Of a stretch of DNA of 64,000 nt, positions 54,904 to 62,617 are shown piece by piece; the first letter of the stretch is position 1; each line of letters opens with the position of its first letter. The DNA lies in contig JBNKGL010000004.1 in NCBI GenBank assembly GCA_050289805.1, positions 178,305 to 242,304 on the forward strand. The letters are read 5' to 3'. The translations under genes were made by a program, and so were the position numbers. The notes under the pieces are model-generated. The model saw only the letters and a list, made by a program, of their open reading frames with translations, was not told where the DNA came from and did no database searches. Source of the stretch: JAUILA01 sp050289805 (GTDB taxonomy: Bacteria > Bacteroidota > Bacteroidia > Cytophagales > Cyclobacteriaceae).

Positions 54904-55605
54904 TCAATTTTGCCCGTAGTAGGCATTCTTTCCATGTTTTCTTTCATAATGCTTCCGGATCAACGCCTCCTTTAAACGAGGTGCTTCCGGATTGATATTC
55001 AGAGTGAGGTATGCCATCCTGCACAATTCTTCCAGCAGTTTTGAATTGAATACTGCCTGGGATGCGCTGCTTCCCCAGGTAAATGGGGCATGATTACCCA
55101 CAAGGACCATCTCCACTTCCCGGTGATCAAGTCCGTTTTTCCGAAAATGATCTGTGATCTGCTGCCCTGTATTGTGCTCATAATCCCCTTCAATAAGGGC
55201 ATCAGACATCGGAGGCGCACAAGGAATATCGCTAACCAGGTAATCGGCATGCGTTGTGCCAAAAATCGGGACATCCCTCTGGGCCTGTGCCCAGGATACC
55301 GCATAGGTGGAATGTGTATGGCAGATTCCGCCAATATCTTCCCATTCACGATATAAGTAGGAATGAGTTTTTGTGTCGGAAGAGGGTCGCAGTTTCCCCT
55401 CGACAATATTATTTTCGAGGTCTACAATAACGATATCTTCTGCTTTGAGGGAGGTGTAAGGAACGCCGCTTGGTTTTATGGCAAAGACACCCAGATCCCG
55501 GTCCATGGCACTAACATTTCCGAAGGTGTAAATGACCAGGTCCAGTTTGGGAAGCTGCATATTGGCTTCAAAGCATTCTTCCTTCAGTGCTTTATATTTC
55601 GACAT
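54904..55605 (-). CDS. araD: L-ribulose-5-phosphate 4-epimerase
   Basis: Converts L-ribulose 5-phosphate to D-xylulose 5-phosphate. The 233-residue length fits (231 in Escherichia coli). Class II aldolase-like features: FGNVSAMDRDLGVFAIKPSG (phosphate site), Zn ligands in GGICHTHSTYAVSW and HADYLVSDIPCAPPM, and LVGNHAPFTWG. It overlaps araB by 14 bp and is followed by araA after 4 bp. Confidence 0.95.
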   Translation of the reverse strand: MSKYKALKEECFEANMQLPKLDLVIYTFGNVSAMDRDLGVFAIKPSGVPYTSLKAEDIVIVDLENNIVEGKLRPSSDTKTHSYLYREWEDIGGICHTHSTYAVSWAQAQRDVPIFGTTHADYLVSDIPCAPPMSDALIEGDYEHNTGQQITDHFRKNGLDHREVEMVLVGNHAPFTWGSSASQAVFNSKLLEELCRMAYLTLNINPEAPRLKEALIRKHYERKHGKNAYYGQN

Positions 55606-57253
55606 TGGTTCGGGTTTCTGTTTCTACAAATGCTCCCAGTTTGTTATAAGTTTGATACAGTTCATTATAAATTTGAACATTTTCCGGCTTTGGGAAATAA
55701 GTTGTATCAAACCCGTTACTCATACTTTTTGTGGCATCATGTACTGAAGGGTAAAGTCCTGCTGCGGTAGCCGCATACATCGCTGCTCCAAGCGCGGGGG
55801 CCTGTTCAGAGGTTGCGATTTTGATGGGCATATCAAGTACATCGGCGAGTGTTTGCATGATGAAGGAGGATTTTTTCGCAACACCACCGATTCCGACCAC
55901 TTCCTTGATTTCAACCCCTTGCTCCCGGAACCGTTCGACGATTTTTCTTGACCCGAAGCATATGGCTTCCACCAGGGAGCGGAAAATTTCAGGAGCCCCT
56001 GTACCCAGGTTGAGGTTTACTATGGCAGCCTTCAGTTCCTGGTTTGCATCAGGTGTCCTTCGGCCATTGATCCAGTCAAGGGCCACAGGCGCCGACCGGT
56101 CCAATGGAGTTTTTTCAGCTTCCGCTGTAAGTTTTTCAATAAGGGATTCCTTTAAGGATTCCTTTTCGGCTTCTGAAAGACCCGGAAAGTGATTAACAGG
56201 CCATGTGAGAACATCCCTGAACCATGCCAGGTAATCGCCAAATGCAGATTGGCCTGCCTCAAGGCCGATCATTCCCGGAATTACTGATCCATTCACCTGG
56301 CCGCAGATTCCCTCGACTGTATTGGTTCCGATGGCGTCCTCCGGAGCGACGATGATATCACAGGTGGAGGTCCCCATTACGCGAACAAGTGTAAATTCCT
56401 CTACTTCCGCACCTACTGCGCCTGCGTGGGCATCAAAGGTTCCCACAGCACAAATGGTATTTTCTGTAAGGCCCGTTTTTTCGGCCCATTCCCGCGATAA
56501 ATTTCCGGCTACCTGGTCGGAAGTGTATGTATCGCTATACAAATTCTTTTTAAGGGTAACGAGTGCGGGGTCCAGTCGCATGAGGAAATCGTCTTCGGGC
56601 AACCCGCCCCATGATTCATGCCACATGGCCTTATGACCGGCTGCACAGCGGCTGCGTCTGAAAGAAGCCAGATCTTTTTGGCCTGTCAGTATCCAGGTCA
56701 TCAGATCACAATGTTCCATCCATGAATGTGCCGAGTCTTTTATTGTTGCATTTGTCCTGTAAATGTGGAGAATTTTTGCCCAGAACCATTCCGAGGAATA
56801 AATACCGCCTTCATACTTCGTATAATCAATTCCTCCCCAGGTTTTGGCTATGTGATTGATCTCCTCCGCTTCCTTAATCGATGTATGATCTTTCCATAAT
56901 ACCATCATGGCATCGGGATCTTCCTCAAATTGCGGCAGGAGGCACAGTGCTGTGCCATTTTTATCCACCGGAACCGGAGATGAACCGGTAGTATCAATAC
57001 ATATGGCACGAATCAACGATGGATCAATACCCGAATTAGCCCTTACTTCAGATATGACCGCCTCCATACCCTCTGTATGGTCGAGGATATGCTGACGGAA
57101 TCGGGATGAGGAGGCATCACAATACTTACCCTGCTTCCACCGCCGGTAATGGTGGACACTGGTTTCCAGGGTTTGGCCGTTTTTGGCGTCTACGAGTACC
57201 GCACGAACAGAATCGGTTCCAAAATCCAGACCGATCACATAGTTACGTTCCAT
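55592..57253 (-). CDS. araB: L-ribulokinase
   Basis: Phosphorylates L-ribulose with ATP. An FGGY-family kinase of 553 residues from the ATG at 57253 (MERNYVIGLDFGTDSVRAV). An ATG three codons upstream (57262) is also possible. Recognisable parts are GLDFGTDSVRAVLVD (phosphate 1), SWMEHCDLMTWILTGQKDLA and the C-terminal GIGGVAKKSSFIMQTLADVLD (adenosine loop). First gene of the operon araB-araD-araA-galM. A possible promoter in the upstream 160 bp is described only as an approximate CAAACTATA (57337-57345, reverse strand TATAGTTTG). Confidence 0.95.
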   Translation of the reverse strand: MERNYVIGLDFGTDSVRAVLVDAKNGQTLETSVHHYRRWKQGKYCDASSSRFRQHILDHTEGMEAVISEVRANSGIDPSLIRAICIDTTGSSPVPVDKNGTALCLLPQFEEDPDAMMVLWKDHTSIKEAEEINHIAKTWGGIDYTKYEGGIYSSEWFWAKILHIYRTNATIKDSAHSWMEHCDLMTWILTGQKDLASFRRSRCAAGHKAMWHESWGGLPEDDFLMRLDPALVTLKKNLYSDTYTSDQVAGNLSREWAEKTGLTENTICAVGTFDAHAGAVGAEVEEFTLVRVMGTSTCDIIVAPEDAIGTNTVEGICGQVNGSVIPGMIGLEAGQSAFGDYLAWFRDVLTWPVNHFPGLSEAEKESLKESLIEKLTAEAEKTPLDRSAPVALDWINGRRTPDANQELKAAIVNLNLGTGAPEIFRSLVEAICFGSRKIVERFREQGVEIKEVVGIGGVAKKSSFIMQTLADVLDMPIKIATSEQAPALGAAMYAATAAGLYPSVHDATKSMSNGFDTTYFPKPENVQIYNELYQTYNKLGAFVETETRTNVEI

Positions 57254-57362
57254 TGATGGCATTTAACAAATTAATTCAACCGCCCATAATTTAAACAATT
57301 TGTAACGAATCATTTTTGCCGGTTGTAAAATTCAGGCAAACTATATTCAATGGAACAGGAAC

Positions 57363-57392
57363 AAAAAAAAGGCCGGAGCAATTTGCCCGGCC
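57363..57392 (-). terminator. Intrinsic terminator after the BLUF gene
   Basis: On the reverse strand, GGCCGG and CCGGCC (57387-57392 and 57371-57376) enclose a 10-nt loop that can pair further as GCA/TGC, and are followed by T8 (57370-57363). It lies 25 bp after the BLUF stop and ends that transcript. Confidence 0.85.
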
Positions 57393-57416
57393 CGGTTTGG
57401 ATTAGGTATGTAAAAA

Positions 57417-57836
57417 CTAATTGAAGAACTTCTGGATCAAATTAAGACTCTGGTTGCCAGTTTGTTCTTTGCCATTCAGGATATTTCTGAAGATCGCTGA
57501 ATCCTCATTACTCATCCCTGTCTTGAAATCAATTTTATTTTCAGAGAATTTTTTAGAGCCCATCTGCCAGGATGGGAATAGTCTTTTTTCCGTCTGACCC
57601 ATCTGCACCATCACCACATTTTTATGGCGCGGATCCTTTTTAATTTTATCATATAGTCCGATAATATTCTTATAATCGCCTTCAAGGTACTGAATGAACT
57701 TCGTTTCTGAATATAGCAGAACTCCCGTAGCATCAGTGTGGTTATTGTTTCGTTCACAGGCTTCCAGGATCTTGTCGATCTCTTCCTGGGTGCAGGTTGA
57801 ATTTCGCTGACTTACATAAACGAGATAGGATAGCAT
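57417..57836 (-). CDS. Stand-alone BLUF-domain blue-light photoreceptor
   Basis: A 139-residue single-domain flavin photosensor. All key BLUF residues are kept: Tyr7 (VYVSQ), Asn31 (N-x5-T pattern before TGVLLYS), Gln49 (FIQYLEG), Trp90 and Met92 (FPSWQMG). The C-terminal ~45 residues have no output domain. The start is the ATG at 57836. A much longer in-frame reading to 58031 would overlap the terminator of the upstream gene and the upstream gene itself, so it is rejected. Such short BLUF proteins signal by protein interaction; the partner is unknown. Confidence 0.9.
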   Translation of the reverse strand: MLSYLVYVSQRNSTCTQEEIDKILEACERNNNHTDATGVLLYSETKFIQYLEGDYKNIIGLYDKIKKDPRHKNVVMVQMGQTEKRLFPSWQMGSKKFSENKIDFKTGMSNEDSAIFRNILNGKEQTGNQSLNLIQKFFN

Positions 57837-57953
57837 AGAAATGAATTTTAAAAAATAAATGTTTAAACAAATGATTCTGTTGTCAATACAGGGAAGTTCA
57901 CATAAGTAACCCTTCGATTTCCATGTAGTAGCGATTGCTAAAAAAGCGGAATT

Positions 57954-57986
57954 AAAAAAAGACCGTTTCAAAAATTGAAACGGCCT
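57954..57986 (-). terminator. Intrinsic terminator after the PfpI gene
   Basis: On the reverse strand, CCGTTTCAA and TTGAAACGG (57982-57974 and 57971-57963) form a 9-bp stem with a 2-nt loop, followed by TC and then T7. It ends transcription 26 bp after the stop codon of the DJ-1/PfpI gene and separates it from the BLUF gene. Confidence 0.85.
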
Positions 57987-58011
57987 CAGCTCAAGTATTA
58001 ATGTGATTCTA

Positions 58012-58572
58012 TTATACGGTTTGCTCGGCATGCTTGCCTTCCAGTATTTCTTCTACCAGTTTTTTATTGAAGGCATCCAGATCGGCCGGACTTCGTGATG
58101 TTACAAGTCCCTGGTCGACAACTACTTCTTTATCCATCCAGTTCGCACCGGCATTCCTGATGTCGGTTCGGATTGAATGAAATGATGTCACGTTCCTGCC
58201 TCGCAAGACATCCGCTTCAGCCAATAACCATGGACCATGGCAGATTGCTGCGACTGGTTTATGTTGTTCAAAGAAAGTATGTACAAATTCAACCGCATTT
58301 TCGTCCCTCCTGAGAAGGTCAGGATTAATAACACCACCAGGCAGGACGAGAGCGTCATATTCATCGGCCTTCACATTGGCTACGGTTTCATTCACATCAT
58401 AATCTTTTCCCCAGTTTCCATCGCTCCATGATTTGATTTTTCCGGATTTTAGGGAAACAATATCGACGTTCGCTCCATGAGTTTCCAGTACTTGCATTGG
58501 CACTACCAGTTCACTTTCTTCAAAGCCATTGGTGGCTAATATTGCTACTTTTTTATTTTCTAATCTTTTCAT
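58012..58572 (-). CDS. DJ-1/PfpI family protein (YhbO/YajL-like)
   Basis: A 186-residue class I glutamine amidotransferase-like protein. The nucleophile Cys111 with His112 is in AAICHGPWLLAEA, and Glu18 in NGFEESELVVPM completes the active site. ALVLPGGVINPD and the C-terminal VVVDQGLVTSRSPADLDAF are typical of PfpI/YhbO. These proteins act in carbonyl or oxidative stress, or as glyoxalase/deglycase; the exact role is disputed. The gene is single, with its own terminator. Confidence 0.93.
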   Translation of the reverse strand: MKRLENKKVAILATNGFEESELVVPMQVLETHGANVDIVSLKSGKIKSWSDGNWGKDYDVNETVANVKADEYDALVLPGGVINPDLLRRDENAVEFVHTFFEQHKPVAAICHGPWLLAEADVLRGRNVTSFHSIRTDIRNAGANWMDKEVVVDQGLVTSRSPADLDAFNKKLVEEILEGKHAEQTV

Positions 58573-58679
58573 TATTCGACATTTTAATTCAACATCAATT
58601 CACATTTAATAGATGCATAAATCCTGCCATCCCTATTAGCTGCGTGCGCGGTGTTTTAACAGGGATTTAGTATCAGGGT

Positions 58680-58719
58680 GTGGAAAAAACTGCACACTTA
58701 CCTGACTCATTTTTTCCAC
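58680..58719. repeat. Inverted repeat GTGGAAAAAA / TTTTTTCCAC
   Basis: GTGGAAAAAA (58680-58689) and its exact reverse complement TTTTTTCCAC (58710-58719), 20 bp apart, lie in the 274-bp divergent gap between the PfpI gene and the membrane protein at 58847. It may be an operator or a hairpin. No promoter consensus was found beside it. Confidence 0.4.
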
Positions 58720-58846
58720 GCATGATTCACGCGATCATCTATAATTTTCCGTACATTATTATTCCATTCGCCCGGCTATAAATTTGTGATCTTTGATTTT
58801 CCTTTAAAAGGATGTTCGATTTAACAGTTTGCATTAATTTCGACAC

Positions 58847-60043
58847 ATGCGTCAACAGAAAGTCAAGGCAATTACCTGCAAGCATCACCTGGCGATCATC
58901 GCAATTCTTTTTACAGTTTTATCAATTTTCGTTTACAATAGCCTTGGAGTGAAAATTGTAAATGATTCACACCGCTATCTTGAGTATGCAAGTAATCTTC
59001 GCAACGGCTTTTATTTTGAAACACATAATTTCTGGTATATCGGATATGTGGGATTCATTTATGTGATAAGACTTCTGGCGCAATCCGATAATGAGATTTA
59101 CCTGGTCATGGCTCAGTATGCATACAGTCTGATTGGTTTACTTTTTCTGTACCTGTCTGTCTTCAGACTTTATAATGATAAAAATGCTGCGCTTGCCGGA
59201 AGTTGTTTGTATCTGTTGTTCGTTGAGATCAGCTTTTGGAATTCATATATCCTCTGTGAGTCCTTTTATTTGAATACGATTATTATCACTTTTTACCTGC
59301 TTGTTTCATGGTTTCGGGACAAAAGAATTTCTTATTTATGGATACTGCTGACAGCCATATTCATCCTTCTTTCTTTTTTGATCAAGCCTACAGGTATTGC
59401 TATTTTGATTGCTTTTTTTGTCACTGTTTATATGTTGATTCAGAGGTCGGACCGACTTAATGTCTACTATATAAAGGGTGTAATGTTCGCTGGCATAGTC
59501 CTGGCTATTTTATTGCTGAACAAGATGCTGGAGACCTACCTGATAATGGAAAACTATCAGATGGGTGAGATTATTTACGGAATTACAACGGTAAGCTCTT
59601 ATGAATCATATCAGACTCTTGTTGTTGATCCGCCATCACATCTTAAGATCCTTTCAGATGAATACGCTCCGCTCAGCAGATTGATTTATTTCATCTTCTT
59701 TAATTTTGGCTATTGGCTGAAATTAACTTTAGCTAAAATCTTTTATTTTTTACTGCATGTAAGACCATTCTGGTCAGGGGTGCATAATGTTTTTAATAGT
59801 ATGATTTTGATCCCCCTGTATATCCTGACGATCAGACAGATTTTTAAATCTGAATACCTGGTTAAAGTGTTTGTGATGGTATACCTGAGTTGTCATATTG
59901 TTATTGTTGGTTTAACAAGTGTCGACTGGGATGGCAGATTTCTAATTCCCATCATGCCGGTTCTTTTTATCCTTTCGGCAAAGCAGATCTCAGATTTTTT
60001 CTCAGTGGTAATCGCAAGAAAGAGATGGAACCGGTTGAATTAG
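58847..60043 (+). CDS. Polytopic membrane protein, GT-C glycosyltransferase-like
   Basis: A 398-residue protein with about ten transmembrane helices. The first periplasmic loop has VKIVNDSHRYLEYASNLRNG (Asp and Tyr in the position of GT-C acidic motifs), followed by WYIGYVGFIYVI and an FLIKPTGIAIL stretch like that of dolichyl/undecaprenyl-sugar glycosyltransferases. No large C-terminal domain is present. The family is suggested by topology and motif only; the substrate is unknown. It converges with the GH43 gene 15 bp downstream. Confidence 0.6.
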   Translation: MRQQKVKAITCKHHLAIIAILFTVLSIFVYNSLGVKIVNDSHRYLEYASNLRNGFYFETHNFWYIGYVGFIYVIRLLAQSDNEIYLVMAQYAYSLIGLLFLYLSVFRLYNDKNAALAGSCLYLLFVEISFWNSYILCESFYLNTIIITFYLLVSWFRDKRISYLWILLTAIFILLSFLIKPTGIAILIAFFVTVYMLIQRSDRLNVYYIKGVMFAGIVLAILLLNKMLETYLIMENYQMGEIIYGITTVSSYESYQTLVVDPPSHLKILSDEYAPLSRLIYFIFFNFGYWLKLTLAKIFYFLLHVRPFWSGVHNVFNSMILIPLYILTIRQIFKSEYLVKVFVMVYLSCHIVIVGLTSVDWDGRFLIPIMPVLFILSAKQISDFFSVVIARKRWNRLN

Positions 60044-60058
60044 GGATGTTTGTGCCGT

Positions 60059-61072
60059 TTAATGTTTTTTTTGATCACTCAATAATTTACTGGAAACGCC
60101 TTCATTGGTAATTTTCACAGGCATTATTTTTCCATGATCGTCGAATTCCATGCGGTCGATACACGTCACCCGGAAATTCCTGTCGGTTTCTCCCAGGGGC
60201 CGCCTGTGGTAAACGATATAGTAACTGTCGTCCTCCTCAATATGCAGAACAGAATGGTGTCCGGCTCCGGTCGCAATTTCAGGATTCTGCTGCAGGATAA
60301 TTCCTTCACGCTGAAAAGGTCCGAAGGGTGAGTCTGATATTGCATAGGCCACCCGGTAATCCGGACCGGTCCAGCCTCCTTCCGACCACATAAAATAATA
60401 CGTATCATCTTTTTTGAACATGAAAGGTCCTTCGACATAATTGTCGGGCGTGACCTCTTTGTAGATTGTGCCGTCATCAAAAGGGACAAGCCCTGTAAAG
60501 TCACTGTTTAGTTTCACCACATTACAATGTCCCCAGCCACCGTAATACATCAGGTATGTGCTGTCATTCTCACGGAAAATAAACTGATCGATGGGCTGGG
60601 CACCATTTTCAATGGTGCCGATCAGGGGTTTTCCAATGAGGTCCTGATAAGGTCCTTCAGGGCTGTCCGCTACGGCCACACCTATGCCTCCGGTTTCTCC
60701 CGGATGGACGTCATTGGCACCGAAGAACAAGTAATATTTATCATTCTTGCGGATCACCCCGGGAGCCCACATGGCACTGTCGGCCCAGGATACGCGGGCA
60801 GTATCCAGGATTCTTTCATGTTTTGTCCAGTTCACAAGGTCGGGTGAGGAAAAACAATCAAAATATACCTGCCGGGAATATTCGTCTGAATATGTTGGAT
60901 AGATCCAGAAGGTATCGTCATACCTGATTACCTCCGGATCCGCGTACTGACCGGGGAAGACGGGATTTCCGGATTTCGGGGTTGTATCGATTGTTGCTTC
61001 ATTCTTTTCTCCTGAACCCTGGCATGCTGCGATAGGGATGATGAGAAAAAGGAGTACATCTGAAATTTTCAT
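60059..61072 (-). CDS. GH43-family glycosidase lipoprotein
   Basis: A 337-residue five-bladed beta-propeller glycosidase, starting at ATG 61072 with lipobox PIAAC (Cys17). GH43 residues: the general base Asp in GQYADPEVIRYDDTFW (first blade), MWAPGVIRKNDKYYLFFG, and the general acid Glu in DNYVEGPFMFKKDDTYYF. YYIVYHRRPLGETDRNF is near the C-terminus. GH43 enzymes are arabinofuranosidases, xylosidases or arabinanases. With araBDA 3 kb away, release of L-arabinose is the natural inference. It would be anchored to a membrane facing the periplasm or the outside. Confidence 0.87.
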   Translation of the reverse strand: MKISDVLLFLIIPIAACQGSGEKNEATIDTTPKSGNPVFPGQYADPEVIRYDDTFWIYPTYSDEYSRQVYFDCFSSPDLVNWTKHERILDTARVSWADSAMWAPGVIRKNDKYYLFFGANDVHPGETGGIGVAVADSPEGPYQDLIGKPLIGTIENGAQPIDQFIFRENDSTYLMYYGGWGHCNVVKLNSDFTGLVPFDDGTIYKEVTPDNYVEGPFMFKKDDTYYFMWSEGGWTGPDYRVAYAISDSPFGPFQREGIILQQNPEIATGAGHHSVLHIEEDDSYYIVYHRRPLGETDRNFRVTCIDRMEFDDHGKIMPVKITNEGVSSKLLSDQKKH

Positions 61073-61393
61073 AGCTCCCAAGTTAATCATTGGGGATGAA
61101 TAAAGGGAGGGTTTAATTCAACCTCCGTTCAAAACTCCATAAGGAGTAGTTCAAAATAGTTTGCTGTTCAGGGGTATGATTAATTCATGTTGTCTTAAGA
61201 TTTTAGATTCTAAAAAAGAGGTAGAAAATATTCCAACATTCGTTCTTCAAGAATTGGATGACATATTTGAGATAATTCCCTTACTGACTGATAGTCAATA
61301 ATTTTTATTCCTTAAATAGGATGGATTTTCAAGATTTCGATTATATTGAGTAAGTAATATTTTAATATTTTTATTTTAAACCACTAACCCTAC
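61073..61393. other. Divergent intergenic region with short repeats
   Basis: A 321-bp AT-rich gap between the GH43 gene and the metalloprotease gene. GTTCAAAA is directly repeated at 61127-61134 and 61149-61156, with an inverted repeat ACTCC-ATAA-GGAGT (61134-61147) between and overlapping them. A TGACT-GAT-AGTCA palindrome lies at 61285-61297, ~100 bp before the protease start. These could be operators. No coding signal or RNA gene is recognised. Confidence 0.4.
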
Positions 61394-62464
61394 ATGAACA
61401 CAAAATCTACGTCCGCATCTGCGGGAATCGTAAGGAATATTCCTGGTCGATTCTCCTTTCTTTCTTCTTTCAAATGCTTATTTGTCGCATTAATCTTTAT
61501 GGTTGGCTGTTCAGACGAAATCAATGAGGATCCGAATGTAACGCAAAAGAATCTGGGAGGTACTTTATCATTAAATCCATTTCAAACAGATCCGATTGTT
61601 ATCCAGGCAACCAGTTCGTCAAAAGATGGTGGCGAATTAATGAAGCCTGCGGAAGAACGTGGCAGATTTGATATAACCTTAAAGTATATCACCCCTGTTA
61701 CGGAACGTCAGCAGGAGGTTTTTGAGGCTGCGAAGGCGCGTTGGGAGCGCATCATTATTGGTGATGTACCCTCTATCACACCGACAACCCCGATCCCATC
61801 TGCATTTTTTGGTTTTCCTCCGGTAGTGGAGGCCGGTGAAACGCTGGATGACATCATCATTGAGGTTGCCATTGCATCGATCGATGGTCCCGGTGGTATT
61901 CTCGGTCAGGCCGGTCCTCGGTTTGCCCGCTCTGAAGATTATCTGACATTATCGGGCGTTATGTTCTTTGATGTTGCCGACCTTGCCTTTTTGGATCAGT
62001 TGGATCTTTTTGAGGAAGTGATTGTTCATGAAATGGGTCACGTACTCGGAGTTGGCTCACTGTGGAGATTTTTTAGGACATTGCGTGAAGGACCTGTAAG
62101 TAACCCATATTTTACCGGCAAGTATGCCAACGTACAATGGGGAGCAGAAGGAGGAACCGGCGAGCTGCCAATTGAAAACATGGGCGGTGCAGGCACACGG
62201 CTTTCTCACTGGCGTGAATCGGCCTTGAGGAATGAATTGATGACCGGATTTTTAAATCTGGGTGAGAATCCTCTAAGCCGGATAACAGCAGCGTCTATGC
62301 GTGACCTGGGATACACGACAGCAGTTGTTGGGGAACAATACGAACTTGCAAAAGGCACTCCCGGCGTGGATCTGGATGAATTGGACGAAAGTGCACTCAT
62401 GGGTATTTATATTGCTGATCAGGAGACTATCCTTGAGCCCGTTGGTTTGGTGCAAACCAATTAA
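61394..62464 (+). CDS. Leishmanolysin-like (M8-type) metalloprotease lipoprotein
   Basis: A 356-residue protein with a long N-terminal signal and lipobox MVGC (Cys39). The zinc motif HEMGHVLGVGSLW (212-224) is metzincin-like (HExxHxxG), the third ligand is His272 in LSHWRESAL, and the Met-turn is in ELMTG (281-285). ISASMRDLGY-type (SRITAASMRDLGYTTA) follows, as in leishmanolysin relatives. About 170 residues precede the catalytic core. An outer-face secreted peptidase is likely. It ends at a clear terminator, alone in its transcript. Confidence 0.82.
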   Translation: MNTKSTSASAGIVRNIPGRFSFLSSFKCLFVALIFMVGCSDEINEDPNVTQKNLGGTLSLNPFQTDPIVIQATSSSKDGGELMKPAEERGRFDITLKYITPVTERQQEVFEAAKARWERIIIGDVPSITPTTPIPSAFFGFPPVVEAGETLDDIIIEVAIASIDGPGGILGQAGPRFARSEDYLTLSGVMFFDVADLAFLDQLDLFEEVIVHEMGHVLGVGSLWRFFRTLREGPVSNPYFTGKYANVQWGAEGGTGELPIENMGGAGTRLSHWRESALRNELMTGFLNLGENPLSRITAASMRDLGYTTAVVGEQYELAKGTPGVDLDELDESALMGIYIADQETILEPVGLVQTN

Positions 62465-62515
62465 AGAAAATAATAATGGTGAAATAAACCATAGTGGATT
62501 AATGATCCAACAAAT

Positions 62516-62547
62516 TGAAAAAGCAGCTTATCAGGCTGCTTTTTTTG
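62516..62547 (+). terminator. Intrinsic terminator after the metalloprotease gene
   Basis: AAGCAGC (62521-62527) and GCTGCTT (62535-62541) with a 7-nt loop, extended by A/T pairing, followed by a run of T. It lies ~52 bp after the protease stop, in the 153-bp convergent gap with the cytochrome gene. Confidence 0.85.
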
Positions 62548-62617
62548 TTTGTATCCGCAGAGGATGCCCCCGATGAAATGTTCCTTCAGGCATAAAATTT
62601 TATATGCCAAAAGGGCT

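Noticed and set aside
57837..58031. A long in-frame N-terminal extension of the BLUF protein
   Set aside because: It would run through the intrinsic terminator (57954-57986) of the upstream PfpI gene and into that gene, and has no BLUF residues; the ATG at 57836 gives a canonical BLUF start.
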